Positions 24,001-35,509 of a stretch of DNA of 57,706 nt are shown piece after piece. A program made the translations under genes and the position numbers. The stretch spans positions 1 to 57,706 of the forward strand of contig JAQGAU010000021.1 in NCBI GenBank assembly GCA_034698045.1. The letters run 5' to 3'. Numbering within the stretch: position 1 is the stretch's first letter; every line of letters starts with the position of its first letter. The stretch comes from Paramacrobiotus richtersi (taxonomy: Eukaryota; Tardigrada; Eutardigrada; Parachela; Macrobiotidae). The notes under the pieces are model-generated. The model saw nothing but the letters and a program-made list of their open reading frames with translations. It was not told the DNA's origin and made no database searches.

Positions 24001-25939
24001 ATGGTCAGTGTCTTTGAGTTCCGCAAGCGATTTTTCGTCAAGCAGTCCAGTGATGGGACTCCATTGTAGAGTTAGAATATTGCGTGTAGAACCAGTTTTT
24101 TCGCTGGCGGGCTTTTCGCAGTCATGGCTGCTGATCAGGAGGAAATACATTCCGGAAGCTCGAAACAGCCGCAGTGAATGGGCATCTATAACACATTCCA
24201 TTGCACTTCAAACTTACGTAGTATTTTAATATTATATAGATTAAGCATTAACCGTACTGCGTCTGGTATTGCCCACTTTTTATCACCTCAAGGTGCTCCG
24301 TATGATAAGCGATCGCTAAGAAGCGAAAAATACGACACTTTGAAATCTTTTGTATACTGAATTTTTATGAAAACCACGGCATATTAACCAAGTTTATTAA
24401 ATAATAAATTTATCCAAAAATATAGACAGTTTCCCAAAACTGCCTTTAATTTACCACAGAGCGGCGGTTTGATGTCGATATCAAGCGTTTCCAGAGTTTC
24501 CAGTAGACAATGCGTCGGATCATCGCTTTCATCCAATCGAAACAATGTCAGCTGCATTTTCTCCGGATTCTGTGGATTCCTTAGGGCGTGGACAATGTAG
24601 AAGTACCGGCCGAAAGGCCAGCCGGTCGTCGCGTGAGAGGCCCCAAATTCCGGGCTGATGCAGCGAGTGACCACGTTATCGGAGCTGATGACTTCTACTC
24701 CCGGCACATTGCAGTCATGTCCCACACTCTGGCATAGACGGCTGCTGGACGTTATCACGGCTACACGGTCCCGGTTCTGAACCATTCGAATGGTGCGGGC
24801 ACCGATGCTTCCGATGGGTCCCAGTTCAGTGAAGGATAAGTAGGTGCCGTTTGGGTGGACGGCGAATAAACGCGATTGGTCGTTTTTGATTACGGCGATT
24901 ACCAAACTGGAGTGTCTTCGGCTTAACACCTACAAGAGCGGATAGTGCATTAGACAATCGAATGGTTACCGTTTATAAAGATTTCGTAACGCTTGTGTCT
25001 GAAAGCAAAGCAAAAGCTGGAGTGCACCAATCGTCTGGAGAAATGGCAGCGATAACCCACGGCACTCAGCTGAGCATTGCCTTTCCGTTCGCCCGCAAAA
25101 TCAAGCGGCATCAGACCAACCACTGGGTCTATTTGCTTGAGCGATAGAAGCCACGAAACTTTGCCAAACTCGAAATGTTCTTGTTAAAATCTACAGTCGA
25201 ATCGCCAAGGGCCGCGCGAAAAATTGTGTACTCATCAAGATCTCGTAACCTTTCAGTGTTTTTACCTTAAAGTCACTGATTTCTCCCTCCACTTTTGCTA
25301 CTGGATAAAACTGGCCATTAGCTTCTCCGTATGACTTAATCGGGAAGCTTCGGCAGGCTATGGTGCTCTGAGGCTTCAGTGCGGGCTTTCTTGCGGTGCA
25401 TAAGAAACTGTAATAATAGGAGTAATAATAGGAGTACTGTATATGCTTAACCCGTTGATAACATACAATCCATTTGAGTCTTTTATCATAGCGGTTGCAG
25501 TAATTTCCTTGTCGACCGGGAAAGCCTGAATCCGCTGGAGACGCAGCGCATGTGGCAGGCATGATTTTGTAACCGGAAAATCTATGGAAAAAACGTTAAA
25601 TTTACGCGTGTCCGTCGATATGAAAAAACAACTAAAACTGACAGCGTATATCGTCCTTACATTTACGGTTTTCTTGATACAGTATTGTCAATGCAAAACA
25701 TTAGTCATTTTTTATAAAAGGTAAATGACCTCCAACAGTAAACACAGATTCCTCAAAGCGCAGGGAAAAAACATGCGCGATTCCTAGAAACTATGTTGCC
25801 TATTTGCACTTCGGTTTATTTCGAAAGGCTTCGAATTTACTGTCAGATTTATGTAGTGGGAAGTTTCTGATGTCTTACCTGCAGCAGCTCCCAATAGCTT
25901 TAAGAACAGCAGGATCCACACAGCAAACTTCATCTTCAT
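8818..25939 (-). CDS. Paralog B: giant secreted sequon-repeat glycoprotein with cadherin-like C-terminus
   Basis: This 17-kb gene has more than 30 exons and about 4,200 codons. Exon 1 (25939-25879) encodes MKMKFAVWILLFLKLLGAAA, a signal peptide split by a phase-1 intron. Exons 25581-25452, 25407-25266, 24929-24455, 24185-24001 and 23972-23687 form the family module. A linker exon, 23617-23570 (VEIDQL), is shared with C and D. Then come acidic SYGNDT exons (22591-21270), RHNYSE exons (20986-18494), mixed sequon exons (17814-15909), one 4269-base GWER exon (15797-11529), proline/methionine-rich exons, a beta-sandwich exon (9974-9552) and a cadherin-like last exon (9070-8818). Nearly all tail exons are phase 1-1, so the frame continues across them. 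No transmembrane segment is visible; the last residues are basic. The architecture is seen directly. A matrix or coat role is inference. Confidence 0.8.
9552..9974 (-). other. Beta-sandwich-like exon of B before the last exon
   Basis: The 423-base exon (phase 2-2) encodes about 140 residues with regular hydrophobic alternation, cysteines at ECCQ, SICN and IDCS, and sequons QNIT, VNKT, INMS, RNSS and INKT. It ends in GSGSFHFDI, the start of a cadherin-like strand, and the counterparts in C (GSGTYHFQI) and D (GSGAFSYTI) end the same way. The upstream part resembles an Ig or DUF11-type sandwich; that reading is inference. Confidence 0.6.
10032..11469 (-). other. Basic and proline/methionine-rich exons of B, including an N-W repeat
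   Basis: Exons from about 11469, 11213, 10990 and 10615 follow the GWER exon. They carry sparse sequons (INAS, VNRS, YNSS, SNIS, TNAS) and basic patches such as KRPVKGFK. The last part, about 10250-10060, repeats a unit of the type NTSWNM...NTPWNM...NATWNI with MQP(I/M)MP spacers, two copies being sequons. A donor (ATACC|GTAAGG) ends at 10032 and joins in phase to the beta-sandwich exon. Exact boundaries of the small exons near 10990-10640 are uncertain. Confidence 0.55.
11529..15797 (-). repeat. GWER...F..RYN(E/G/Y)(S/T) repeat array in one 4269-base exon of B
   Basis: A single open exon of about 1,423 codons holds roughly 20 copies of a unit (x)(G/N)WER(x5-8)F(x2)(R/K)(Y/F)Nx(S/T), plus several degenerate ones. 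Copies are 40 to 60 residues apart, separated by variable spacers rich in P, V, Q and E. The asparagine of every unit is a sequon and is nearly always preceded by R/K and an aromatic residue. The exon has an acceptor at 15798 and a phase-1 donor after 11529. I know of no named domain with this motif. Confidence 0.85.
15909..17814 (-). other. Mixed sequon exons of B between the RHNYSE and GWER regions
   Basis: At least five exons (17814-, 17441-, 17105-, 16835- and about 16155-15909) continue the frame. They carry scattered (R/H)(Y/F)xN(x)(S/T) motifs such as LHFENET, VHFNYS, LKYDNTS, VRFDNET, MRYDNDS and ISYENET, set among acidic and T/P/V-rich spacers. The first exon begins GRYNHATFASGW, which looks like one early unit of the GWER repeat that follows. 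Confidence 0.65.
18494..20986 (-). repeat. GIRYxxGPKHRNYSEALPP exon series of B
   Basis: Successive phase 1-1 exons start at 20986, 20514, 20314, 20100, 19872 and 19573, followed by 19342, about 19078 and about 18640. They repeat a unit of HGxRYTNQSG, then GPKHRNYSE, then a proline-rich tail. Two exons are 144 bases and two are 174 bases, as expected after exon duplication. The NYS/NFS/NHS sequon is kept in every copy, while the proline tail diverges. The exon at 19342 probably has an extra internal intron. Introns between copies are roughly 55 to 115 bases. Confidence 0.7.
21270..22591 (-). repeat. Acidic ISYGNDT...EFLEAEGP repeat exons of B
   Basis: Exons 22591-22445 and 22285-22139 are both exactly 147 bases and phase 1-1. 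Each encodes ETS, an acidic EEED/EGED patch, then ISYxND(T/S) and a FLELE/FLDVEGP strand. Exon 21959-21270 carries two further copies in tandem: the DNA of the GTATCGTTCCCATAGGAAAT stretch recurs 132 bases apart, near 21761 and 21893. This exon then changes to HYDYDE-rich sequence and ends TYG|GTACAA. Each unit has one N-glycosylation sequon. Confidence 0.75.
23687..25939 (-). other. Signal peptide plus family N-terminal module of B (reference copy for A-E)
   Basis: Exon lengths are 61, 130, 142, 475, 185 and 286 bases, with donor phases 1, 2, 0, 1, 0, 1. Recurring marks across the paralogs are: SC near the start of exon 2 with LxRIQ and ATAM in B (similar in D); LC and IAC cysteines in exon 3; a VTN/VSN or similar start in exon 4, which ends LCG at the donor; an SLxLFR...YFLL pattern and a W-containing strand in exon 5; and a LDRP...LHC segment in exon 6 followed by NNxG or NTNDG. 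Alternating short hydrophobic strands separated by N/G/D turns suggest a beta-propeller, perhaps Sema-like. The fold assignment is inference. Confidence 0.6.
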
Positions 25940-27444
25940 GGATTACAAAGATTGATGTTTTTATGATTTACCAGCTGCAAAGCTATAAAATCAAAAATGG
26001 AAAAGCAATCAGTCCCGGAAGCTTCGTAATCCCCTCAGCAAAAGAACCTTCTGAATCTCTAATGTGCCGTATTCCTCGGAATCCCGCAGCGACTATCTGA
26101 AATCGAGTTTTTGGCTACTGTACGTCGCAGCACGGGTCGTGTTTCATCGTTATCTATACAACACTAACCTATTTGCTGAAAAAACCGAAGGCATGCACAA
26201 ACTGACGCTACTTATTCATCATCGTTCCACGAGGACTCACACTGTAGTCCGACACGAAGAATGCATAACATTGGTCAATATTTAGGTCAGCGAGATAAGC
26301 GATGTAATTGACATTGGTCATTTTAGCGTTGCTTCCAGCATGCGTAATGCTGGGAGCTGAAACAGTTTATAGTTTACTCGAACGAACAACGGCTATTTAT
26401 TGCGAGTTTTGGTGGAGATCGTTTTTTGGCATAATTAAAACACTGTAAATTGGGTGCGCAAGCGTGTATGCATGCGAGTTCTCATCGGTTTTTGGAGCAT
26501 ATGGGCAGAAACAGTCAAAACATCTGAAGAAATGTGTACGTACCGTAATATACGTGCGCTACATTTGTTCATCTACGCTCCACTACGTCTCTTCTTAAAA
26601 TTTTTAACTTCTCGGGTCATTATGTATTACTGATAGAAAAACAACAAGCTAGAAGCTTCTCAGCCTGCATCCATTTGCATTAAGGAATGTCCGAAACATG
26701 AATAGCGTGTGTCAATGTTTCCTAGTTATTTTTCACAAATAACTGTTTTAAACTGTAAAAAAGACACAAACTAAATGGTTTCACTGAAATGGTTATGCAC
26801 TATATATAGTAGTACGAAGTATTATTTAGTGCACTCCAGTCTTCGGCGACGCATGCACTTGCCTAATTCTCTATGGTACCTGAAATTTTTTAATTCGGTA
26901 AGAGCCCAGGTACAGGAATTACCAAAAGTGGAAAGCAGCTTAACAAAAAATTTGTCCCAGTAGGTGCGGGACGGGGACTTAAACTTTGCGATGTGACAAG
27001 GGATCCATAGGTGTAGTTTACGTCACTTATCAAAGTACTCCTCTGGATGGTTGCGTATTATATATAAATGCATTGACAAAGTTGTTCATGGTCAAACATA
27101 CAAGGCCATTATGCTGATAAGGTCTTTTCGCAGAACGGCTAGAGGTAATTTTAACCCGAACAGTCGGTAAGCTATAGCCTAGGCTTATTCAGTTATTCTC
27201 TAGAGATCGAGGGTGGGGAAACCGAAAGATAACTCTCACCAGCTCTAGATATATGCGCTATAAAGTAACAGAATCTATAGCTCTACAGAGCAGCCTAATA
27301 AGCGCCTCCCGTGGCCATTATCAACCTAGTCGTACCTGTCAAAAAGTACACAGTGACGATCGACCTCGAACGCGTCTCCTCATATCGTATACATTAATCC
27401 GAAAAACTTACGATTCATGGAAGCTTTAAATTTTCATAAGTATA
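25940..27444. other. Head-to-head intergenic region between B and the GPCR
   Basis: B is transcribed leftward from its ATG at 25939 and the GPCR rightward from 27445, so both promoters should lie here. A TATA-like tatataaatg sits near 27061 on the plus strand, about 380 bases before the GPCR start. I see no exon, RNA gene or repeat that stands out. Confidence 0.35.
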
Positions 27445-28434
27445 ATGGAGAATACACTTGATTATCCGTATCTGTCACATGACATTTTTATCCAGGTAAA
27501 CCGTACATTACACCGACCGCCTATCATCAAAACATGGTCGTTCTACGTAATAACCGAAATCGCCGTCTGCCTTCTTGGGTTCGTTATAAATGTCCTAGTA
27601 CTTATCCAGTGTTTCCGCGAAAAACGTCTCCACACTCCCTTCATAGTATACGTGATTAATTTATTGTCATCCGGCATAATTTTCATTGTCATCCATGACC
27701 CGATGGCCATCATCAACGGTGTCTATTCCCAATGGTGGTTGGGTAGGCGATGGTGCATCCTGTACATGTACGGCAGTATGGTTTTGTGCGGCAACGTAAT
27801 GACAACGCATTCGCTAATCGCCGTCAATCGGCTCTGGGCTATGCTGCTACCGGTCAGCTATCGCAGTGTCCATTCGTTTAAACTGTCACTTTGTCTGTGT
27901 CTCTGTGTGTGGATCTATGTCCATGTCGTCTGGGTGCATATTCTCGCGACGGATGACAATTATCGCTCGCATAATGATAATTGTTATATTGATACAAAAG
28001 CGAAGTATCAGGAGTTTTCTGTTTGTTTTATATTGACGGGATTCGTTCCCATTGTGTTGATTGCGACCGCCAATGTAATATTGTGGATAAAGCGTCGACG
28101 GAGAAATGTCGTGCGGATTCAAACGTTTAGTTCACATACCCAGCACAGCACTAATGAAGGAACCATATCGGTTCAGCGAGAAAAGGAACGGTGCAACCTG
28201 GTGTATTCACGGGATTTTATGCTGTTGATTGGGTTGACCTTTAGCATGGCGGTCTGCTGGACACCGGGACTAATTTATGTGGCACTGGATACATTTACAT
28301 TTATAGAACTGCCGGTTGTGTTTTACCGCTTAGGTTCTATTTTGTTTTCTGTTCAAACCATCATTGATCCAGTTATTGTGATATATACGTTCCCTGAACT
28401 GCGTAGCAAGTTTGCTCGGTTATTTTACATGTAA
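27445..28434 (+). CDS. Intronless class A (rhodopsin-like) G-protein coupled receptor, divergent
   Basis: The 329-residue single exon has seven hydrophobic segments: TM1 about 33-56, TM2 66-90, TM3 104-126, TM4 146-168, TM5 190-214, TM6 257-281 and TM7 291-316. The N-terminus carries a VNRT glycosylation site and no signal peptide, as is usual. Family marks are N49 in TM1, the TM3/ECL2 cysteine pair C104 and C180, a basic loop 216-224 after TM5, and CWTP at 271-274. Departures from the family are NRL (128-130) in place of DRY, no acidic residue at the usual TM2 position (LLSS instead), and DPVIV in TM7 where NPxxY is expected. The C-tail is very short. The ligand is unknown; peptide or orphan lineage-specific receptors are possible. 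It ends 168 bases from the stop of C, which converges on it. Confidence 0.9.
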   Translation: MENTLDYPYLSHDIFIQVNRTLHRPPIIKTWSFYVITEIAVCLLGFVINVLVLIQCFREKRLHTPFIVYVINLLSSGIIFIVIHDPMAIINGVYSQWWLGRRWCILYMYGSMVLCGNVMTTHSLIAVNRLWAMLLPVSYRSVHSFKLSLCLCLCVWIYVHVVWVHILATDDNYRSHNDNCYIDTKAKYQEFSVCFILTGFVPIVLIATANVILWIKRRRRNVVRIQTFSSHTQHSTNEGTISVQREKERCNLVYSRDFMLLIGLTFSMAVCWTPGLIYVALDTFTFIELPVVFYRLGSILFSVQTIIDPVIVIYTFPELRSKFARLFYM

Positions 28435-28602
28435 CGTACTTGCTTGTTTACTTTACGAAGTTTAATTCCAAGATCCATTAGCACTAGGTTATATTGTGTT
28501 AATTGAAAGTGTAGATGTTGTAGTTTTAACATAAATTCAACAAGAAAGTCAGGATAACAAGATGGTTCAAATTTAAGACAACAACATGCTTTTCCGGTGC
28601 GT

Positions 28603-29410
28603 CTACGAACAAGTAAGTGTAACGGTAACCGTTGTTTCCACCGATTCATCGCAGACATCGTCGGTTATTACAAGCGGAATTTTATACGGGTATCCCGAGC
28701 GGATATACCGCTTGTCCCTTGGGGCGACGTTGCGTTTAATTGGGACGCGCGTGTACAGCATTCCCTTGGCGTCGTGGATCTTGAATTTCGTCGAGTCGTC
28801 ACTATAAAGAATCCGGAATTACATATAACGATACTGAGCTCATAATTACAAGGTTCTTGGTAGTATTTGTTCATTTTGTTTATCACCTATTTTCATTTTA
28901 TTATGTAGATGTATCGTATTTGTATTGTATGCTACAGTTAAAATTCTGTATGCAGGGCAAAATATTACAAACAGTACTGTACTTCTACAAACACCAGGTG
29001 GCATTTTGTGTAACGGGAAAGAAGAGTTCATTTTGCATAACGGGAAAGAAGAGTTACAACGAACGGCTTACCTTGTTACGGTATCGATCTGGAAATGGTA
29101 TGTCCCACTTCCACCTTCCACATCAACTTTCACAACCGTCCGCGTAGCACTTCGTCCACACTTCACACTTTCGGAAATATTTGTTGACTGAATGTGTAGC
29201 GCTTCTAAGCAGTACTTCGCGATAGATGCATTGAACACCCTAGGCGATGACTTCGGCTTCAGCGTTACAGACTTATCCTCTACTGTAGTAGTGTTCGACG
29301 TTTTGATGTCCACTTCCACCTCGATATCCGAATCCGATGCGCTTTTCACGACAACTTCTTGAACAGTTTCCGAAATGGTGCTTGCATCGGACAGGTTCTG
29401 ATTCTGCTTT
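28603..29410 (-). other. Beta-sandwich and cadherin-like C-terminal exons of C
   Basis: Exon 29410-29072 (339 bases, phase 2-2) encodes a strand-rich segment with FNAS and TNIS sequons and ends GSGTYHFQIDTVT. Exon 28801-28603 encodes DDSTKFKIHDAKGMLYTRVP, then YPYKIPLVITDDVCDE and TVTVTLTCS before the stop at 28603. Splicing AG|T across a 270-base intron keeps the frame. The pair aligns with B and D; both the fold pattern and the phase are conserved. The protein ends at the domain, so no anchor is seen. Confidence 0.7.
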
Positions 29411-32400
29411 CTGTTACAAACAATCTTTGTTATGTAACATATTCGCACGGAACCTATACTATGGCATTCGTAGTTATAAACAGCATCAGTACAATGTAAA
29501 CGCTTATGCTGATACGAGTTATAGGAGATGCATGATTTGTACAGCAAGATTAAGAGCTTGATTACCTGACGCTTTTCAGCTTCGGTATTTTTGTTTTCAC
29601 AATGCGGACGGTTGCACGAGCAGGCAGCTGAGTAGGGCCAACGGCTATGGGCATAGGTTGATCTCGCGTCCCATTTCTCTTAAACTCTGTCCTCGACGGC
29701 AAATGCGGAGGCATCCGCAAGTCGGCGCGGGACTTGTGGTTACCTAAAGAAAACTGTGTTAAACTTCGAACAAATTCTTTGATTTTTAGAACCCGCCACA
29801 GTGCATATGCTGTGCTTTGTATATTGCAGAAGACTGCTATACGAAGCTTCGCTGTTTACGTTCTTCAAGTGACCAGCGACGACTTCTATGAAATTGTTAA
29901 GGTGAACAAGACTTTTACCTGCAGCGGTAGATATGTTGCGCGAAGAGCGATGACCATGCATTCTTCGCACAGCTGCTGGTCTGGATATGTTAGATGGAGC
30001 GATTCTTCCTACTGAAACAGCGCTTCCTAAGAGATAACAGATTTGTACTTAGTACGATAACGAGCTAGCAAAAAAGCTGGATTAACCTTTCAAAAGGCCG
30101 ATCGTATTGTTGTGAACCATATGTCGTTTCGGTGGACGAGTGTTGACACGAAACGCACGAACCGGAACAGGACTAACTCGGGTACCACTCATTGCTGTCA
30201 AGTAGGTGGGATAACTTGGTGTCGGTCGCATCGGTTGATAACGAACGGGAATGTAGTCCGTCTTCGTCGACAGCAGAGGTTTGCTGTCGTTCTGGTAACT
30301 TAATCGGCGCTTCAACGTCACACGGGCAGTTGTATCGCGAAGGCGGTATGCTTGAGTTGTGGGAACGAAAGACGTAGGTGTCTGCAAAACATAACGTCCA
30401 TAGGACGCGTTGGTAGGAACTGGCAAGATTGGTGAAACTATAAGTGGCAGCTGATGGGTCTCCGCTGTACGATCCGGTACCGACGATTCACTAAGCGATT
30501 TGTTATAGGAATATTGTATCGGCTGCACCAACTCGATAGGAACTGGCATAAACTGCGGAAGTCTTTCACTAGGCACTATAGATGGATTAGGCATTTCGGA
30601 GTAATCGTTTCCATCGAAAGGATCCATTATTCCTCGAAACGCAGGATCTGGTGAAATGCTGTCGTTGAACCTTAATCTGACGAAGTTACCGGTAAAGCCA
30701 TGTTGTTTTATAGGCACATAGTCGAAAACATCAGGTTCCACTTCAGTACTTGCAAATGACTGATTAGTGGCATGAGCGGTGGGAAGCACGGGAACCTTAT
30801 AGGTAATGTTCTGCAACGGAAGACGTTCCAAATACTGCGGTTGGGACAGATGTTCACTATACTGTAACCGGTTCACTTCCGGTAAGCTTTCGTCGTATAG
30901 CAATCGATTGTGCGCTGATGTACTGTTGTGCAGCAAGCGCTCCGTCCCAACGGTCAGGACAGTACCAGCGACTAAAACAGAAGATTTCTGGTGACCTGCC
31001 TTAGGTATCTCTGATACCTCATCTTCGCTGAAACTGTAATTGTACCGCAGCCCGGGTTCGTCCAGTGCGGTAATGTCGTCGGTTAGGGTGTCGTTGTGTC
31101 GAATTCGTTGCGCCATCGTAGAAAAGGTCAGGTTACCATAGTACTGCTCGGATCTGTCATCGTCGCTCAAACTGTAGTTGTAGCGCATTCTTGCAATTTC
31201 GTCAAAGCCTGGGCTGTCTTCGGGGAGACTGTCGCTGTGCCGTAATTGTGGGAAGACGACAGCGGTATCGTTAATATAATTGCGCCGAATTGCTTCGTTA
31301 TCCGTTGGAGGGTGTGGCAATGTGGTTTTGTCGAATGCTACAACATGCCCCATCAAAGAGTTAGGTTCCTGCTGTCCTGAAGGTGCAGTCAGGCTATGCG
31401 TTTCCGGTGTTCCATCGTCGCTAATCGAATGATTGTACTTCAGTCTTGCAGTTCCGTCGAAAACTGTTATATCTTCGGACAATCCGTCGGTATGTCGAAG
31501 TCTTTTAGCCCCGGTTGGCAATGCCTGTTTATCGTCATCATGATCATTCGGATCATCGTAATCACCATGCTCTTGTAGAGCCAGCTTCAGTTCTGTACAG
31601 TTCGTCAGCGATTTATTGTTAGGAGCAGCGTTATTTGCATCATTTCTGCGGGACGAACTCATAAGCAAAGGTGAACGGAACTTCAGCTCCACTTTGTTAA
31701 CCAAACTTCCATTGTGCGGCAGGTCAACATAAGGATGCAGAGTGGCATTCTGATTGGGCCCAGCTAGTCCAAACGTAGTTGGGACAGAAGATATGCTTCC
31801 GTTACGAATTCCTCCGGGTGGAAATGGAAAAGGTGGTCCATGATTAATACGTCCATTGTCCAAGAGCGACTGTGTAGGGACGAGGTGCTCATCATTGTGA
31901 TAATCTGGGAACGCTCCATCGTGCTCCTTCCCGTTATCACTATGTATAGATGTAATCGGATGGAGGGATGGACCTGATGCTTCCATATAGTCCTCATGAT
32001 CATAGGTGTAGTCTGCACCGTTTGCGTGAATAGGGTGTGTGTTTCCTGATCCACTGTAAATATACCATAAAATTAATGCTGATCGTTAGAAAACCCACTT
32101 TTTATAACGACTGCATACATCTTGTGAGTTTTTGACTAAGTGCACTGAGCGAAAGAATTATTTCGTATATGGAGCTATACGAAGCTTCAGTTTTTACTGC
32201 AGACTGCAGTCTGCTTAAAAAATGATACTTTTTACCCTGAAGATTAAATTATCACTAGAGAAGCCATACCTAAACTGCTGCTCGGTAAAAATCTCTCTTG
32301 CTGTTGGCATCCCGGGTGGAAATGCATCGGGCACTGCTTGATGGTCATCGTATTCGACAAAATCTGCAAGTGTAAAAAAGGCAGTTACTCTATGTATCTC

Positions 32401-35400
32401 GCAATGATTGTTGTTCATATTGCTCCAATATCCGCACTGTACCATCGCCATCTTCTCCATAGTCAGCTTGCAAAGAGTCATTGTAGCGAACACTTTTGAC
32501 TTGCACATTGTTCACACCGGTTGGCCCATTACGAAACTTCTTGCTTTGAAAGTAGTCCATATCCGTTAACTCATCGGGAAAAGGAGAAGTGTTTTGCGTT
32601 TTGCTCAACGGTGATGGAAAAATGGGATTGGAAAGGTCGAAGAAGTTTATCGAGTCGTTATAGCGTAACCGGTTGGGTAGGCTAATGTTCTTGATGAAGC
32701 TGTCTTTTGCCATGAGAACATCCAGATGCAAATCTGCAATTGCATTACCGGTTGACAAATATTCACAATTCTTTTATGTCCGCACAAAAGGACTTACTCT
32801 GTGACGGCGACTGCATGGCTTGAGGCAGCTGAGCTGCTAGTGCCATATGGAACGGCTTTCCGATGAAATTGGTGAACGTTGGAAAGGATTTGCCGGTGTT
32901 ACTTAACGATGCTTGCGCTAGAAAAAGAACATATCGCTTCTCATACATGGATTAATCTTAGCATTCTCGGACGCACTGGCTATGGCTTTAACGGGAAATT
33001 CAAAAGCTTTTTGTGTTGGTGATAGGCCACGGAATCTTTGCAGGTTGCCAATCTCAAACGAATTCTGGAACAAAATAATGTGTCGTATCTGACAGTGGTG
33101 CGTGGTGTGAAGACTCACGTTCATTCCGGAATGATCCAGTAAATCCGTTGCGTTTAGATTAGCCAATATCGAACGGGTAGCTGCCAATAAAGTTCGAATC
33201 GGTTTTTAAGTAACTATATTCTCACTTGACACACTGAATACGTACCTGCGTGATATTCACCCCGATCAGGTTCAGTGGGATAAAACAGCTGGTCCACCTC
33301 GACTGCAAAACAGCGGTCTCACACAGTCATCTATACACTGCACAAACTACACGAAAGAACCTTTCTGTTCGCCATTTTCAGTATCCATCGTCTTGGCAAT
33401 GAATATGGATCCGTCGTTGGTGTTCAGCGCAGCAAAATGTGACAGTTGAGGTGTGACCGGCATGGCGGCCAGAGTTTCCAGTGTGACGCTGCGTGTCTCC
33501 ATTTGCTTTTGCTTGCCAGTCGTTATGTTGAAGATGCTGGACGAATCGGATGTCAGACAATGGAGGGTACTCAGGTATCCGCTTGGTCTGTCCAATAGCA
33601 ATATCGATGCGGACAGCGGTGTCAGACGATGTAACTGTTGAAAATAAATAAATAACAATCGAATGCACATTTGAGACAGATTGAATCAACTGCAATATAC
33701 CTGATTACTAACGTTATGTACCTTAAATGCCGAAAGCCAGCCCAGGGGTTTTAACGTTAACGACCAGCTGCTTTAAAGTGCTTGAAAGACCCCTCACCGA
33801 TCTTTACCAATCAGCTTCTATATGCAACTGTAGGTACGAGCTGCAGAGAAAATGCTATTCTTTTTGAAAGTAAATCGCTGAAAGTATCGTCTGGTTCTCT
33901 AACTATGCCTTTTCTCAGCAAACAGCGATCTTTGGTGCGAGTACGAGTATATGTTGGTCATGACCGACACAGTCTTTCAGCTCTTAGAACTCTTAGAAGT
34001 TTCCACTCTTACATGTTCGGTCCCGCTAAGATATTTCATGGACTGTCCTTCGAGCATCCCAGTGATCGAATTCCACTGAATCGCAACCAAATCCCTGGTA
34101 GAAATGTGTTGTGGATGGACTGGCTGATCGCAGTCACTGCTGGCGACCAGTAAGAAATATTGCCGCAAGGTTCGGAAAAGCTTGAGCGAATTGATATCTA
34201 CACAACGTTTGAGAATAATCAGCCTGCAGTACCGTCCGTTTTCGCTCAGCTTACCGCATAATTTAACCGGCAACTTGACAACCTGCAGTTTCTCAATCCG
34301 GCACTGCTGCGCATTTGCCGCCGAGTCCATCCGAAACAGCATCAGCTGATTGACGCGTGGTTCAAGAACATCTCGAATGGAATGCACAATATAGACATAC
34401 GTGCCAGACGGCCATCCGGCAACGGAAGTAGACACGCCAAAATCCTGACCGGAACAATGGATCAGGCTGTCATCCTGGTTGACAATAGTGGCGGGAGGAA
34501 TGGCACAGTTCTTCCCGGTACTATCGCAGAACTGACTGCTGGATGTCAGGACAACAACACGGTTCCGGTTGCGCACCATGCGGATGACGGATGCCCCGAT
34601 AGTTCCCGTTGGTCCGATTTGTTTTAGATGGACGGTGGAGGCGCGAAACATGGCCGAGAACAAGATAGCGGGTTGGTCTTGTACGGCAGCGATCATCAGA
34701 TCGGAGACGTTTCGATTGGTAACCTGTTGATTGCATGAAAATACCGTAATGATACTTATTCAAGTCTTTTGAAACGATTCACAAGTCAGTAATTACCATT
34801 ATATTAAAAGAATAGTCATTTGTAAAGTAATACATTTTGGAATGTGCGTATTATGGAAATGGTTCACCGGACGAAAAGGGTACGTGTACCTGGAAATCCG
34901 TAATTCGGCCGCTAAGAACACCTGCATCCCGATAAATCCCATCCGACTTCGTTCCCAGTGCACTTAATCGTAAAAACCGACATGCTATTCGGCTTTGCTG
35001 GAGGTCACTTTGCCACAAAGCAGTGCATGTAAAACTAACAACAAACCACAAACTGTTTGCTGATGTCCTAGAGCAGTTAATGGAGTATGATATATGAAAC
35101 GTACATCCCATCTTTGCCGCGCATCAGAGCGGAAGCAGTGGCATTCCGGGAAACCGTGGTGACATCCAACTTTCTCACTTGAAGGCCTTGAGGTAAGCAA
35201 GATTTTGCTGCATAAACACCTGAGAAAAGCGGAAACAATGAAAACACTGGTACTGTTGCAACGCCAGTACCATGTTTTAAAATTTCATAACCGTTTACAC
35301 AATACTAAAATACCGCAGTTATTAACTCGCGATAACACAGTTTTCTTCCGCTTTGCTTTTACTGCAATAATGGTTAGAGAAGAGTCTAATCAAAACAGAT

Positions 35401-35509
35401 TCTGGCCAAACTAATTCTAGAAATCAGTCCATTGATCCATTTTCTTACCATAGAGAAACAGCAAAAATCCAAACGCGCACACGATTAGAAGATTCCTCAG
35501 AGAATCCAT
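28603..35509 (-). CDS. Paralog C: secreted sequon-rich glycoprotein with cadherin-like C-terminus
   Basis: Exon 1 (35509-35449) encodes MDSLRNLLIVCAFGFLLFLY, a signal peptide. Module exons are 35219-35105, 35034-34890, 34723-34255, 34197-34013 and 33634-33361, with donor phases 1-2-0-1-0-1. The linker VEVDQL exon near 33316-33250 matches B. Several small exons (about 33180-32390) lead to a 1967-base exon, 32053-30087. Two short basic exons follow (about 30010-29930 and 29740-29570), then the sandwich exon 29410-29072 and the cadherin-like exon 28801-28603. The total is about 1,650 codons. In exon 4, FCDSTGKNC and GWPSGTYVYIVH match B and D closely. It is the smallest of the three long-class paralogs. 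The last module donor (AAAG|GTTCTT) is weak but in phase. Function is unknown; an extracellular role is inferred. Confidence 0.8.
30087..32053 (-). repeat. RLRYN(Y/H/D)S...SEDD/LPED repeat exon of C
   Basis: The large exon of C is made of loosely repeated units: (R/K)(L/M)(R/K)(Y/H/F)N(x)(S/T) followed by an acidic SDD, SEDE or LTDD stretch and a short hydrophobic spacer. Examples are MRYNYSLSDD, LRYNYSFSED, IRHNDTLTDD, LKYNHSISDD and LRFNDSISPD. Pairs of units alternate between RxRHxDxL and xRxNYSxS forms. The register and spacing differ from the GWER array of B, but the sequon context (basic, then aromatic or histidine, then N) is the same. Confidence 0.75.
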
